Positions 21,130 to 30,712 of a DNA stretch of 64,000 nt are shown here, piece by piece. The stretch covers positions 558,001-622,000 of the forward strand of contig NZ_AMRX01000001.1 of NCBI RefSeq assembly GCF_000300815.1. The letters are read 5' to 3'. Positions within the stretch are counted from its first letter, which is position 1; each line of letters starts with the position of its first letter. The stretch is from Gayadomonas joobiniege G7 (GTDB taxonomy: Bacteria; Pseudomonadota; Gammaproteobacteria; Enterobacterales; Alteromonadaceae). A program made the translations under genes and the position numbers. The notes under the pieces were generated by a model. It worked only from the letters and a program-made list of their open reading frames with translations, had not been told where the DNA came from and searched no databases.

Positions 21130-22200
21130 ATGAAGCGTTCAGATATTAGAGTCGAGCTGGGTGATCGCAGCTATGATATTTTAATTGGTAAAGACTTAAT
21201 TAATAACCCTGAGGTGTTAAAACAACACCTCACGGGACGAGTGGTAATAGTGAGTAATACCACAGTTGCACCTTTGTATATGCAAACCTTAAAACAAAGC
21301 TTGCAGCACTGCCAGATTTTAAGTTACGAATTACCAGATGGCGAAGCCTATAAATCACTCGAATCATTCGATAAGCTGAACAGCTTTTTGTTAGAAAATA
21401 ATTGTGGCCGTGATATTACATTAGTCGCTTTAGGCGGTGGTGTTATTGGTGACTTGGTTGGATTTGTAGCTGCTTGTTATCAACGAGGGGTTAAATTTGT
21501 ACAAATACCGACGACATTATTAGCTCAAGTCGATTCATCCGTTGGGGGAAAAACCGCAGTTAACCACCCGCTGGGCAAAAATATGATTGGGGCTTTTAAA
21601 CAACCCCAAGCAGTGATTATTGATATTAATACCTTAAACACTTTACCACCCCGCGAGTTTGCCGCAGGTATGGCCGAAGTGCTTAAGTATGGCATTGTAT
21701 TTGACCGCCAGTTTTGGAACGAATTAATTATTAAACAAGCTCAAATCTGTGCACTAGAGAGTGACTTATTAGCGGACGTAATTAAACGTTGTTGCCAAAT
21801 TAAAGCTGAAATTGTTGCAGCAGATGAAACTGAGCAGGGCAAACGTGCACTATTAAATTTAGGTCACACCTTTGGTCACGCGATAGAAGCAGAAATGGGT
21901 TATGGTAACTGGTTGCACGGCGAAGCCGTAGCGACTGGTATGGTTTTAGCTGCAAAAGTAGCCGAACTACGTGGTTATATCAGTGAACAAGATTACCTTG
22001 AAGTTAAACAAACTATAGCAAGTTATGATCTGCCGGTGGTAAAGCCTGAATCTATGCAAGTGGATGATTTTATCAAACATATGAAACGCGACAAAAAGGT
22101 TCACAATAGTGTAATGCGTTTTATTATTCCAACTAAAATCGGCCACTGCGATATTTTAGATGATGTGACCGAAGCAGAGCTTGCAAACGTCCTTAAATAA
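21130..22200 (+). CDS. aroB: 3-dehydroquinate synthase
   Basis: 356 residues. NAD- and metal-dependent enzyme converting DAHP to 3-dehydroquinate, the second step of the shikimate pathway. GGGVIGDLVGFVAA, PTTLLAQVDSSVGGKTAVNHP and the metal ligands in NLGHTFGHAIE and the WLHGEAVA helix are all present. It is followed after 12 bp by damX. Confidence 0.97.
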   Translation: MKRSDIRVELGDRSYDILIGKDLINNPEVLKQHLTGRVVIVSNTTVAPLYMQTLKQSLQHCQILSYELPDGEAYKSLESFDKLNSFLLENNCGRDITLVALGGGVIGDLVGFVAACYQRGVKFVQIPTTLLAQVDSSVGGKTAVNHPLGKNMIGAFKQPQAVIIDINTLNTLPPREFAAGMAEVLKYGIVFDRQFWNELIIKQAQICALESDLLADVIKRCCQIKAEIVAADETEQGKRALLNLGHTFGHAIEAEMGYGNWLHGEAVATGMVLAAKVAELRGYISEQDYLEVKQTIASYDLPVVKPESMQVDDFIKHMKRDKKVHNSVMRFIIPTKIGHCDILDDVTEAELANVLK

Positions 22201-22212
22201 GGAGTAGCCAAA

Positions 22213-23490
22213 ATGTCGGAGACATCCGATCGGCTATTGCATAACCTGCTGTATGTCGATGCAATTGTGATCTACAGCTCAGTTAATCAACCTTTGGTTC
22301 GGCAGCTAGAACAATTGCAGACCCAATTTAATATCAGCTATCAGGTTGCTCAAAGCGACCTGAATCAGCTTAGAAATACCATCTTGCGGCAATTAGTGGG
22401 CTTGCCAAGCGCCACGCCCGACACCCCTCTGGTAGAACAATTAAACCAACACCAAAGCAGTAGCGATCAGCGGCCTTGGTTGTTAATTTTTAAGGGGATG
22501 CCACCCAGTGTTTTTATGTTAGAGATCCTTGCTTGTATGCGGGTTTTTAACAGCCGCTTTAAAGTAGTGCTAGAGCTGGCCAATAAAGATGCTTTTAATG
22601 CGCTTTCTTTATTAGAAAAAATAGCATGTCCTTGCACGCTTATTGGACCAACAGCCGAAAATTTAACACCAATAGCAGACAAAGATATCCCACCGGCTGG
22701 CAACCATAAAAGCCGATGGTTGTTATTGTTTATTTTGGCGATTTCTGTTTTGCTCACGGTAGGGATCCTGTATTGGTTATACCAAAGCAACGACTCGGTA
22801 GAAGATAAAAAAAGCTCGCCTGTTAGCGATCAACAAGTTATTAAAAAAACGCAAAGTGAGCCCGAAGCTCCGCAAGATCCTATCACTCAGAGTAGCAGAG
22901 AGATGACAGCCGCTGAATATTTTGCTGAAAAAAAACAGCAACCTCAATTGCAAAATGATGAACAAGTTTTTGATACTGTGAAAGAATCTCTTGAGCAAAC
23001 AGAGCAAACAGAGCAAACAGAGCAAACAGAGCAAACAGAGCAAACAGAGCAAACAGAGCAAACAGAGCAAACAGAGCAAACAGAGCAAAATAAAAGTAAT
23101 GTAAGTGATGTTGACGTTAAAATTGCGACTCAGCCACAGACAAGTGAAGCAGAAGAAGATAAACTAGAGCCTGCAGACTTGGCAAACAAAACTGATTTTG
23201 ATAACGACTGGTTTTTAAAGCAGAGCAAAGATCGTTATGTTATTCAGGTCAGTTTGCACAAAAAAACAGATTATTTACAAGCATATATTAATAAACATCA
23301 GCTAACAGGCATTGTCAAAATTTATCATGGACAGCAGGGTTATGGCATTACGACCGGTGTTTATTCGAGTTGGCAGCAGGCTCAGAGCGAGTTACAAAAA
23401 TTGCCGGAACATTTAAAAGCGGCGGGTGCGTTTGCCAAATCCGTTGCCAGCATACAAAATACGATCCGTGAAAAAAGAAAAGATAACTAA
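22213..23490 (+). CDS. damX: DamX-like SPOR-domain cell-division protein
   Basis: 425 residues. The N-terminal 165 residues are cytoplasmic; in other DamX proteins this part is an ATPase-like region, here shortened. A single membrane helix (about 168-189, SRWLLLFILAISVLLTVGILYWLY region) precedes a charged, disordered periplasmic linker containing ten perfect Glu-Gln-Thr repeats. A C-terminal SPOR domain (about 335-415, KDRYVIQVS...VYSSWQQAQSEL) binds denuded septal glycan. The name rests on the C-terminal domain and on position between aroB and dam. Its end overlaps dam by 23 bp. Confidence 0.88.
   Translation: MSETSDRLLHNLLYVDAIVIYSSVNQPLVRQLEQLQTQFNISYQVAQSDLNQLRNTILRQLVGLPSATPDTPLVEQLNQHQSSSDQRPWLLIFKGMPPSVFMLEILACMRVFNSRFKVVLELANKDAFNALSLLEKIACPCTLIGPTAENLTPIADKDIPPAGNHKSRWLLLFILAISVLLTVGILYWLYQSNDSVEDKKSSPVSDQQVIKKTQSEPEAPQDPITQSSREMTAAEYFAEKKQQPQLQNDEQVFDTVKESLEQTEQTEQTEQTEQTEQTEQTEQTEQTEQTEQNKSNVSDVDVKIATQPQTSEAEEDKLEPADLANKTDFDNDWFLKQSKDRYVIQVSLHKKTDYLQAYINKHQLTGIVKIYHGQQGYGITTGVYSSWQQAQSELQKLPEHLKAAGAFAKSVASIQNTIREKRKDN
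22993..23088 (+). repeat. In-frame 9-bp tandem repeat (Glu-Gln-Thr) in damX
   Basis: Ten identical copies of GAGCAAACA (22993-23082) plus a partial eleventh. Because the unit is 9 bp, copy-number changes keep the frame and only alter linker length. Confidence 0.97.
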
Positions 23491-24325
23491 AAACAGAGCT
23501 TTTTTAAAGTGGGCGGGTGGCAAATTCAAGCTGGTCGACACAATAACCGCCTTGTTACCTAAACGCTGTGATACCCTGGTTGAGCCTTTTGTTGGGGCTG
23601 GATCTGTATTTTTAAATACCGACTATAAGTTTTATGTGCTTAACGACATTAATCCTGATTTAATTTCACTTTATCAACATTTAAGGGATCAGCCTGAACA
23701 CCTTATCAATAGTTGTGCGGAACTATATCAAACTAAATATAATAACGAAGATGCATATTATGGCATTCGAAGTGAGTTTAATCAGGAAAAAGATAGCTTT
23801 CGGCGTGCGGTGTTATTTACCTATTTAAATCGCCATGGTTACAATGGCTTATGTCGCTATAACTTATCTGGTCAGTATAATGTGCCATTTGGGCGATATG
23901 TTAGACCATATTTTCCTGAGCGAGAAATGTATTTTTTTGCCCGCAAGGCACAGCGCGCAGTGTTTACTCGGTTAGACTTTGAAACCTGTATGAAAAATGC
24001 ACCTCAGGGTGCGGCAATATATTGTGATCCCCCGTATCTGAGTTTAAGCGATACAGCAAAGTTTACCAGTTATGCCAAAAACAGCTTTAATTTAAAAGAT
24101 CAGCAAAGGCTGGCAAAAACAGCTCATCAACTGGCGCAAACCGGTAAAAACTCTGTTTTGGTGAGTAACCACGACACCCCAGTAAGCCGCAGTCTTTATC
24201 AAGAGGCCAATATTAAGTCGACTAAAGTCGCTCGTTTAATTAGCCGTCAAACCTCTAGTCGCAAAGCGGTGAAAGAAGTATTAGCTTTATATAAAGTGCA
24301 ACAGCGTGGTGAAGTGATTAGCTAG
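23468..24325 (+). CDS. dam: DNA adenine methyltransferase (GATC-specific)
   Basis: 285 residues from a GTG at 23468, giving the N-terminus MKKEKITKNRAFLKWAGGK, close to E. coli Dam (MKKNRAFLKWAGGK, 278 residues). A GTG at 23426 would extend it further into damX without homology. The SAM-binding motif is FLKWAGGK with FVGAGSVF, the catalytic motif IV is DPPY (in YCDPPYLS), and NRHGYNGLCRYN is the recognition region. It methylates adenine in GATC, serving mismatch repair and replication timing. It overlaps damX, so it is translationally coupled. Confidence 0.96.
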   Translation: MKKEKITKNRAFLKWAGGKFKLVDTITALLPKRCDTLVEPFVGAGSVFLNTDYKFYVLNDINPDLISLYQHLRDQPEHLINSCAELYQTKYNNEDAYYGIRSEFNQEKDSFRRAVLFTYLNRHGYNGLCRYNLSGQYNVPFGRYVRPYFPEREMYFFARKAQRAVFTRLDFETCMKNAPQGAAIYCDPPYLSLSDTAKFTSYAKNSFNLKDQQRLAKTAHQLAQTGKNSVLVSNHDTPVSRSLYQEANIKSTKVARLISRQTSSRKAVKEVLALYKVQQRGEVIS

Positions 24326-24326
24326 T

Positions 24327-24506
24327 TTAGCTGGCGATAAAGCGCGCCAGGCTCACTAATAACACGACAAATAACGCAACCATAATAATCCCCACCAGAA
24401 TATATCCCAGCGGCGAGTTTTGCTTAAAATCTTGTTGCCGATTGGTTTGGCTTTGCACACCGAATAATGCGCTGCCAACGGCTTTAAAATAGCGCTTTAT
24501 AGACAT
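24327..24506 (-). CDS. Small DUF2970 membrane protein
   Basis: 59 residues from the ATG at 24506 (MSIKRYFKAVGSALFGVQ). An amphipathic N-terminus with the FFGV-like motif is followed by one hydrophobic helix (about 33-56, LGYILVGIIMVALFVVLLVSLARF). This is the usual DUF2970 layout in proteobacteria; its function is unknown. An upstream start (24542) would add 12 residues overlapping the terminator hairpin, so I reject it. It converges on dam with one base between the stops. Confidence 0.75.
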   Translation of the reverse strand: MSIKRYFKAVGSALFGVQSQTNRQQDFKQNSPLGYILVGIIMVALFVVLLVSLARFIAS

Positions 24507-24530
24507 GCTTAAAGGATAGACGCAAGAATA

Positions 24531-24554
24531 AAAAAAGCCCACTAATAGTGGGCT
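24531..24554 (-). terminator. Rho-independent terminator of torF
   Basis: AGCCCACT-AAT-AGTGGGCT, a perfect 8-bp stem. On the minus strand it is followed by six T. It lies 49 bp downstream of the torF stop. Confidence 0.85.
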
Positions 24555-24602
24555 AAATATAGCAATGGAGTTTTTTATTAATTGTTATAATATGTTTGTT
24601 TT

Positions 24603-25274
24603 TTACAGGTCAAAATCAACCGCGTAAGAAACATAAGCTTTCATGTCTGAGCCGTCCATATCGGTGTCAGATAAACCAAAAGTGAAACCATCTTTAGAAA
24701 CAGAGACACCAAAATCAATAATGTCGTCGTCACCTACAAAGTCACCTGAGTAGTGACCAGCATGTAAAGTGACTTCTGTGCCATTGCTACCCACGGCAAA
24801 ACCATAATCTGCAGAGATATATAAAGAATCACCAAAGTCAGTGCCGTCACCGTCAGCAGCTGAAGTCGCTAATACGGCCACACCTAAAGTAAAGCCTTCC
24901 ATGCTTACGCTACCATAGATTTCAGAAAAATCTGAATCAGACTCGCTGGATGCATCAGGATATGCATAATAAACGTAACCTACATCGTAGCTAACGCCTT
25001 CGCTGAGATCGCCACCAAAACCAGCGTAAAAGTCCATCTCGTAAGTCATTTCATCTGCCCAAGAAGCATTTGAAACCCAAGTGCCTGCATAAAAACCTGA
25101 TTCGTCAGCGTAGTCGATACCACCAGAAATGGCAGCGTCACCGCCTGTTTGTTCTTGACCACGCCATAAGTAGTTAGAGGTTGCAGCAACATTTGCTGAA
25201 ACGTCACCTGCCAAAGCAGAAGTTGAGGTAAAAGACGCGGCTAAAATTGAAGCAACTAATAGTGTTTTTTTCAT
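24603..25274 (-). CDS. TorF-family putative outer-membrane porin
   Basis: 223 residues from the ATG at 25274, which has GGGAGA upstream. A signal peptide ends at ALAG, and the mature start DVSANVAATSNYLWRGQEQT is diagnostic of the TorF/TIGR02001 family of beta-barrel proteins. The rest is acidic, rich in Gly and Tyr and alternates as beta strands, ending in an aromatic/hydrophobic strand (AVDFDL). Its exact substrate is unknown. From memory, family members often neighbour glnK-amtB. Here it is unlinked to them but carries a sigma-54 promoter and NtrC-like sites, which points to nitrogen control. Confidence 0.85.
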   Translation of the reverse strand: MKKTLLVASILAASFTSTSALAGDVSANVAATSNYLWRGQEQTGGDAAISGGIDYADESGFYAGTWVSNASWADEMTYEMDFYAGFGGDLSEGVSYDVGYVYYAYPDASSESDSDFSEIYGSVSMEGFTLGVAVLATSAADGDGTDFGDSLYISADYGFAVGSNGTEVTLHAGHYSGDFVGDDDIIDFGVSVSKDGFTFGLSDTDMDGSDMKAYVSYAVDFDL

Positions 25275-25330
25275 GCTGGATTCTCCCAAATATGCATAAT
25301 TTAGTATTGCTAATGTGCTGATAAGGGTAT

Positions 25331-25346
25331 TGCAACCGCTGTGCCT
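25331..25346 (-). promoter_or_regulatory. Sigma-54 promoter of torF
   Basis: On the minus strand the sequence reads GGCAC-AGCGG-TTGCA, an exact fit to the -24/-12 consensus (GGCAC-N5-TTGC). The predicted transcript start is near 25320, about 46 bp before the ATG. Confidence 0.75.
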
Positions 25347-25466
25347 ATTTTTAAAATTAACTAAAAATAAATTATAAAGGGCCGGATTTAGGGCGCTCGC
25401 GCGACGTTTTTTAAAATTGCGTTAACGAATGTACCTGTAAAAGCTTTTTCGGCTGGTTAAAAACTG

Positions 25467-25511
25467 TGCACGATATAAGTGCATTAAACAATTATGCACC
25501 AAGGTGGTGAA
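25467..25511 (-). promoter_or_regulatory. Two NtrC-type enhancer sites upstream of torF
   Basis: Site 1 (25467-25483) is TGCAC-N7-GTGCA, a perfect palindrome. Site 2 (25495-25511) is TGCAC-N7-GTGAA. NtrC consensus sites have the form TGCAC-N7-GTGCA. The sites lie about 155 and 180 bp upstream of the predicted sigma-54 start, a normal enhancer distance. The rest of the 316-bp gap between torF and rpe shows no gene. Confidence 0.65.
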
Positions 25512-25590
25512 TATCGCTTGTCTGCTTTGCGCCTAGCTGCTGGCCGTGTAAAATAAATTTAAACTTATGAACTAATTAGGTGATTTTGGT

Positions 25591-26262
25591 ATGAACCCTT
25601 ATTTTATAGCGCCGTCTATTTTAGCGGCTGATTTGGCTCGGTTAGGCGAAGAAGTGCAAAAAGTGAGCGATGCTGGTGCGGACATTATTCATTTTGATGT
25701 AATGGATAATCACTATGTTCCAAACTTAACTTTTGGCCCAGCCGTTTTAGAGGCGTTAAAAAACTATGGCATTAAAGCCGAGTTTGATGTTCACCTAATG
25801 GTTGAGCCAGTAGATGACTTAATTACTCAGTTTGCCGATGCAGGGGCGTCTTATATTAGTTTTCACCCAGAAGCGAGCCGCCACGTAGACCGCTCAATTC
25901 AGTTAATTAAATCACGTGACATTAAAGCGGGATTAGTATTAAACCCAGCCACTTCGTTATCTGTATTAGACTATGTATTGCCTCAGTTAGACTTTGTTTT
26001 ATTTATGTCGGTTAACCCGGGTTTTGGTGGGCAATCATTTATTCCTTATACCTTGGATAAAATAAAGCAGCTAAGAGCGCGCATTAACGAGCTAGGATTA
26101 ACAACCCGGATTGAAGTTGATGGCGGTGTTAAAGCGAATAATATTGCCGAAGTGGCTGCCGCCGGGGCTGATATGTTTGTAGCCGGAACTGCAATATTTG
26201 GCGCCGACGATTATAAAGTTGCGATAGATGAGATGCGCACCGAGCTTGCTAGCGTAAAATAA
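25591..26262 (+). CDS. rpe: Ribulose-phosphate 3-epimerase
   Basis: 223-residue TIM barrel interconverting ribulose-5-phosphate and xylulose-5-phosphate in the pentose phosphate pathway. [33 protein letters not shown] (metal ligands His and Asp), [22 protein letters not shown] and [10 protein letters not shown] are all present. The dam-rpe neighbourhood is conserved in gammaproteobacteria, although torF and the DUF2970 gene intervene here. Confidence 0.97.
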   Translation: MNPYFIAPSILAADLARLGEEVQKVSDAGADIIHFDVMDNHYVPNLTFGPAVLEALKNYGIKAEFDVHLMVEPVDDLITQFADAGASYISFHPEASRHVDRSIQLIKSRDIKAGLVLNPATSLSVLDYVLPQLDFVLFMSVNPGFGGQSFIPYTLDKIKQLRARINELGLTTRIEVDGGVKANNIAEVAAAGADMFVAGTAIFGADDYKVAIDEMRTELASVK

Positions 26263-26290
26263 TCAATAACAGATGGGTTGAGGGTTTTTA

Positions 26291-26341
26291 GCTGAGTCGG
26301 ATGCAGCAGAGGGCAGTTAATCGCCCTCATGCTACCTCAGC
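26291..26341. terminator. Extended inverted repeat between rpe and uvrA
   Basis: GCTGAG (26291-26296) pairs with CTCAGC (26336-26341), and the inner GAGGGC pairs with GCCCTC around a short loop, with AGCA/TGCT between them. It lies between the two convergent genes. T runs are weak on both sides, so a bidirectional terminator is likely but not certain. Confidence 0.5.
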
Positions 26342-26347
26342 TTGGTT

Positions 26348-29164
26348 TTACAACATGTCTTTTAAAAAGCGAGCTGTGTGTGAGCTTTTGTGTTTACATA
26401 AGTCTTCTGGGGTGCCAGAAAATAAAATCTCACCCCCCCCACTGCCACCTTCAGGGCCTAAATCAACGATCCAGTCTGCTGTTTTAATCACATCTAGGTT
26501 ATGCTCAATCACAACGACCGTATTGCCATGATCTCGCAAACGATGGATCACAGCCAATAATTGCTCAATGTCGTAAAAATGCAGGCCTGTGGTTGGTTCG
26601 TCTAAAATATAAAGGGTTTTACCAGTATCGCGTTTAGACAACTCTCGGGCTAATTTAACACGCTGAGCTTCACCACCCGAAAGGGTTGTGGCAGCCTGGC
26701 CTAAACGGATATAGCTTAAACCCACATCAATGAGCGTTTGCAGCTTGCGAGCAATTGCAGGCACGGCATCAAAATATTCGCGAGCATCTTCAACCGTGAG
26801 CTGTAAGACCTCATCAATGGTTTTGCCTTTGTATCTAATTTCGAGTGTTTCCCGGTTATAGCGTTTACCTTTACAAACATCGCAAGGGACATATACATCG
26901 GGTAAAAAGTGCATTTCTACTTTGATGACACCATCACCTTGGCAAGCTTCACAGCGACCACCTTTCACATTAAAACTAAAGCGGCCGGGTTTATAACCGC
27001 GTGATCTTGCTTCTTGTGTGGCGGCAAATAATTCACGCACAGGGGTAAAAATGCCAGTATAGGTGGCTGGGTTAGAGCGAGGTGTGCGGCCAATGGGGCT
27101 CTGGTCAATATCTACCACCTTATCTAAGTGCTCTAAGCCATCGATCGACTGATAAGGGGCACTGGTATTATTGGCTTTATTCAGCGCAGACTGCGCAAGC
27201 GGGAATAAGGTTTCGTTGATCAGTGTTGATTTACCTGAGCCAGAAACGCCGGTGATGCAAGTCAGCAGACCAATTGGAATATCTAAATCAACCGATTTTA
27301 AGTTATTGCCACTGGCGCCTTTTAGTTGCAGCCATTGCTCACCCGCTGGATGGCGTTTTTCGGGCACTGCAATTTGTCGTTTACCTGATAGATATTGCCC
27401 AGTGAGTGATTCAGGGTTTTCTGTGATCTGCTCAAGCGCTCCACGCGCAACAATGTGGCCGCCATGTACACCAGCCCCTGGCCCTATATCTAAAATATAA
27501 TCAGCACTGCGAATGGCATCTTCGTCGTGCTCTACAACGATGACAGTGTTGCCTAAATCGCGCAAATGATTGAGCGTTTTTAATAAACGTTCGTTATCTC
27601 TTTGGTGTAAACCAATTGAAGGTTCATCCAATACATACATAACGCCAACTAAACCTGCACCAATTTGGCTGGCTAAACGAATACGTTGGGCTTCACCCCC
27701 GGATAAGGTTTCAGCGCTGCGTGACAAGGTTAAATAATTTAAACCAACATTGACCAAAAAGCCCAAGCGGTCGTTAATTTCTTTTAAAATTTTATCGGCA
27801 ATTTGCGCTCTTTGACCGCTAAACTCTAATTGTTTAAAAAATTCGGCCGCGCCTTCAATCGACATATCAGCCACTTGCGGCAAATTAGTATCGGCAATAA
27901 ATACATTGCGCGCTTCTTCGCGCAAACGGGCACCATGACAGCTAGGGCAGGGCTGATTATTCAAATATTTAGTCATATCTTCGCGCACCGAGTTAGACTC
28001 AGTTTCGCGGTAGCGGCGCTCCATATTTGGGATCACGCCTTCAAACGTATGACTGCGGTTAATCACATCGCCGCGATCATTCATATACGCAAAATTTAAC
28101 TTAGTGCTACCAGAGCCATATAAAACGACGTTTTGCTGTTCGCTATTTAAGTTTTGCCAAGGCTGCTCTACGTCAAATCCATAATGCTCCGCAATCGTTT
28201 TAAGCATTTGAAAATAATAATAACTGCGTTTATCCCAGCCTTTAATTGCACCGCCAGACAGACTCAATTCAGGGTTTTGCACGATAATTTTAGGGTCAAA
28301 ATATTGTTTAACCCCCAGACCGTCACAAGTTGCGCAAGCGCCCGACGGGCTGTTAAACGAAAATAATCTTGGCTCGACTTCTTGCATGCTGTATCCGCAC
28401 TGGGTACAACTAAAATTTGCTGAAAAAACAATTTCGTCTGCATTGTCATCATCCATATAGGCGATAACGGCAACTCCGTTACTCAGCTCTAGCGCAGTTT
28501 CAAACGATTCAGCCAACCTAGTTTGTAAATCTTTGCGAACTTTAAAACGGTCAACCACGGCCTCTATCGTGTGCTTTTTGTGTAGTTCTAAAGTGGGTGG
28601 ATCACTTAAATCACAAATTTCGCCATCAACACGAGCACGGATAAAACCTTGAGCCGATAAGTTTTCGAATACCTTAATGTGCTCGCCTTTGCGGTTTTTA
28701 ATCACAGGGGCTAGCAACATAAGCTTTTCGCCTTCAGGCATTGCTAATACTTGATCAACCATTTGACTAACGGTTTGCGCCGCTAGTGGCTCTTTATGCG
28801 TAGGGCATCTTGGCTCACCGGTGCGAGCAAATAACAAACGAAGGTAATCATAAACTTCGGTTATCGTTCCAACGGTAGATCTTGGGTTGTGCGACGTTGA
28901 TTTTTGCTCGATAGAAATAGCCGGTGACAAACCTTCGATATGATCAACATCTGGTTTTTCCATCAGAGATAAAAATTGGCGAGCATAGGCCGACAATGAC
29001 TCGACATAGCGACGTTGACCTTCAGCGTATAAAGTATCAAAAGCTAATGAAGATTTACCCGAACCAGACAGTCCAGTAATCACGATGAGCTTGTCGCGTG
29101 GTAAAGTTAAATCGATATTTTTTAAATTGTGCGTGCGTGCGCCACGGATTTCTATTTTGTCCAT
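26348..29164 (-). CDS. uvrA: UvrABC excision nuclease subunit A
   Basis: 938 residues, usual length. Damage-recognition ATPase of nucleotide excision repair with two ABC modules: Walker [10 protein letters not shown] (about 31-39) and GVSGSGKST (about 640), signatures [12 protein letters not shown] and [12 protein letters not shown], and two zinc fingers (CTQCGY...CATC and CEACQGDG...CDVC). A run of eight C on the plus strand (26433-26440) encodes Gly-Gly-Gly near the C-terminus. It is divergent from yajR with a LexA box between them. Confidence 0.98.
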   Translation of the reverse strand: MDKIEIRGARTHNLKNIDLTLPRDKLIVITGLSGSGKSSLAFDTLYAEGQRRYVESLSAYARQFLSLMEKPDVDHIEGLSPAISIEQKSTSHNPRSTVGTITEVYDYLRLLFARTGEPRCPTHKEPLAAQTVSQMVDQVLAMPEGEKLMLLAPVIKNRKGEHIKVFENLSAQGFIRARVDGEICDLSDPPTLELHKKHTIEAVVDRFKVRKDLQTRLAESFETALELSNGVAVIAYMDDDNADEIVFSANFSCTQCGYSMQEVEPRLFSFNSPSGACATCDGLGVKQYFDPKIIVQNPELSLSGGAIKGWDKRSYYYFQMLKTIAEHYGFDVEQPWQNLNSEQQNVVLYGSGSTKLNFAYMNDRGDVINRSHTFEGVIPNMERRYRETESNSVREDMTKYLNNQPCPSCHGARLREEARNVFIADTNLPQVADMSIEGAAEFFKQLEFSGQRAQIADKILKEINDRLGFLVNVGLNYLTLSRSAETLSGGEAQRIRLASQIGAGLVGVMYVLDEPSIGLHQRDNERLLKTLNHLRDLGNTVIVVEHDEDAIRSADYILDIGPGAGVHGGHIVARGALEQITENPESLTGQYLSGKRQIAVPEKRHPAGEQWLQLKGASGNNLKSVDLDIPIGLLTCITGVSGSGKSTLINETLFPLAQSALNKANNTSAPYQSIDGLEHLDKVVDIDQSPIGRTPRSNPATYTGIFTPVRELFAATQEARSRGYKPGRFSFNVKGGRCEACQGDGVIKVEMHFLPDVYVPCDVCKGKRYNRETLEIRYKGKTIDEVLQLTVEDAREYFDAVPAIARKLQTLIDVGLSYIRLGQAATTLSGGEAQRVKLARELSKRDTGKTLYILDEPTTGLHFYDIEQLLAVIHRLRDHGNTVVVIEHNLDVIKTADWIVDLGPEGGSGGGEILFSGTPEDLCKHKSSHTARFLKDML

Positions 29165-29249
29165 ACTTAACCTGACAGAAATTTATTTATTTTGCTATAC
29201 GGCTTTAGTCGCTCAAAGTATCACAAATTTAGCAGTTAGCGTTAAAAAT

Positions 29250-29265
29250 CTGGTTAATTATACAG
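29250..29265. promoter_or_regulatory. LexA (SOS) box between uvrA and yajR
   Basis: CTGGTTAATTATACAG fits CTG-N10-CAG with the AT-rich centre and a following TA, as in the gammaproteobacterial SOS box. It is 85 bp from the uvrA start and 63 bp from the yajR start, so it can control uvrA and possibly the yajR-ssb transcript. Confidence 0.75.
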
Positions 29266-29328
29266 TACCTTTATTGCCCTGCATGTTATACTCTGTCGCT
29301 TTCAAATTTTGATTTTTTATATATTGAT

Positions 29329-30696
29329 ATGTCGAACGCGCTAACCGGTACCGAAAAAAAAATAGCGGCTGTTCTGGCAGGTGTCTTTAGCCTGCGTATG
29401 TTGGGCTTATTTATGATAATGCCCGTGATAGCCGTTTATGGACAATCATTGCAAGGGATCTCCCCGTTATGGATTGGTTTGATTATAGGTGCTTATGGGT
29501 TAACCCAAGCCCTATTACAAATTCCGATGGGGTTGTTATCCGACAAAATAGGCCGCCGGCCTGTGATTATTTTAGGTCTTACTTTATTCGCCATTGGTAG
29601 TTTAATTGCCGCGACCGCAGATCACGTCTATTGGGTGACGCTAGGTCGTTTTTTGCAAGGCATGGGGGCGATTGCTAGCGCCGTATTAGCCTTGGCTGCA
29701 GACCTGACCCGCGAAGAGCAAAGGTCAAAAGTGATGGCAATAATTGGCATGAGCATAGGTTTATCCTTTGCCGCTGCCATGGTTTTAGGGCCGCTTTTGG
29801 CACAAAAAATTGGTTTAGATGGCTTATTTTTATTAACCGCTGTATTTGCGGTATTAGGCATTATTTTAGTGCTTTTGACCATTCCCAAACAAACCAGTCA
29901 TAAAACGAACCGTGATGCGGTGGCTGTGCCACAGCAATTAAAACAGCTCGTTAAAAATAAACAACTGCAAAAGCTGAGTTTTGGCGTATTCTTTTTACAC
30001 TTACAACTGACCTGTTTGTTTGTCGTAGTGCCAGGGATTTTAGTGAAAGCAGGTTTTGAATCGCAAAGTCATTGGATGTTGTACTTTCCTGCCTTGCTAG
30101 CGTCTTTTGTCGTTATGACCCCTGTGCTGTTATGGGCAATGAAAAAAAATAAAGAAAAAGCCGTATTTATTGCCGCTATTGCTGCATTGGCCGGCGCTAT
30201 GCTGTTTATTTGGCTTGGTCAAAACAACAACTATACTATTTTAGCTGCGCTCGTGTTATTTTTTGCTGCGTTTAATTATTTAGAAGCCAATTTACCTGCT
30301 TGGGTAAGTCGCATTGCACCGGCCGGTCAAAAAGGATCGGCAATGGGAATGTTTAGCAGCAGCCAGTTTGCTGGTGCGTTTGCCGGTGGCAGCTTAGGTG
30401 GTGTGTTATTGCAAACGACTTCAGTTGATGGCGTTTTAATTTTTGCCGCCACTTTGTGTTTACCTTGGATATTGATAAGCTACTCGCTACAGCTACCTAA
30501 AAGAACACGCCCTCGGGTGGTTAGTGTCACGATTGACCAAAACAACACGGCTGAGCAGGTAGCAGAGGCATTATTGCAAGTCACCGGAGTAGAAGAAGCG
30601 GTAGTGATCGCCGAAGAACAGCAGGCTTATTTAAAAGTTCTGCCCAAACAATTAGATGAACGGGCATTGCAAAACTGCCTGAAAACGAACAGTTAA
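29329..30696 (+). CDS. yajR: MFS transporter of the YajR type
   Basis: 455 residues, the length of E. coli YajR (454). Twelve membrane helices with the MFS motif A between helices 2 and 3 (GLLSDKIGRRPV). After the last helix a soluble ferredoxin-like domain (about 390-453, VVSVTIDQNNTAEQVAEAL and VEEAVVIAEEQQAYLKV) matches the YAM domain that defines YajR. The substrate is unknown. It lies 16 bp before ssb and probably shares its transcript, placing ssb behind the SOS-box region. Confidence 0.88.
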   Translation: MSNALTGTEKKIAAVLAGVFSLRMLGLFMIMPVIAVYGQSLQGISPLWIGLIIGAYGLTQALLQIPMGLLSDKIGRRPVIILGLTLFAIGSLIAATADHVYWVTLGRFLQGMGAIASAVLALAADLTREEQRSKVMAIIGMSIGLSFAAAMVLGPLLAQKIGLDGLFLLTAVFAVLGIILVLLTIPKQTSHKTNRDAVAVPQQLKQLVKNKQLQKLSFGVFFLHLQLTCLFVVVPGILVKAGFESQSHWMLYFPALLASFVVMTPVLLWAMKKNKEKAVFIAAIAALAGAMLFIWLGQNNNYTILAALVLFFAAFNYLEANLPAWVSRIAPAGQKGSAMGMFSSSQFAGAFAGGSLGGVLLQTTSVDGVLIFAATLCLPWILISYSLQLPKRTRPRVVSVTIDQNNTAEQVAEALLQVTGVEEAVVIAEEQQAYLKVLPKQLDERALQNCLKTNS

Positions 30697-30712
30697 AATT
30701 TAGGAGAAGATT

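Noticed and set aside
22777-23088. Minus-strand frame with repeated Leu-Cys-Leu units
   Set aside because: It is only the reverse reading of the 9-bp damX repeat; no start signal or family supports it.
22993-23088. CRISPR-like array
   Set aside because: The repeats are 9 bp, directly adjacent and without spacers; they are an in-frame coding repeat.
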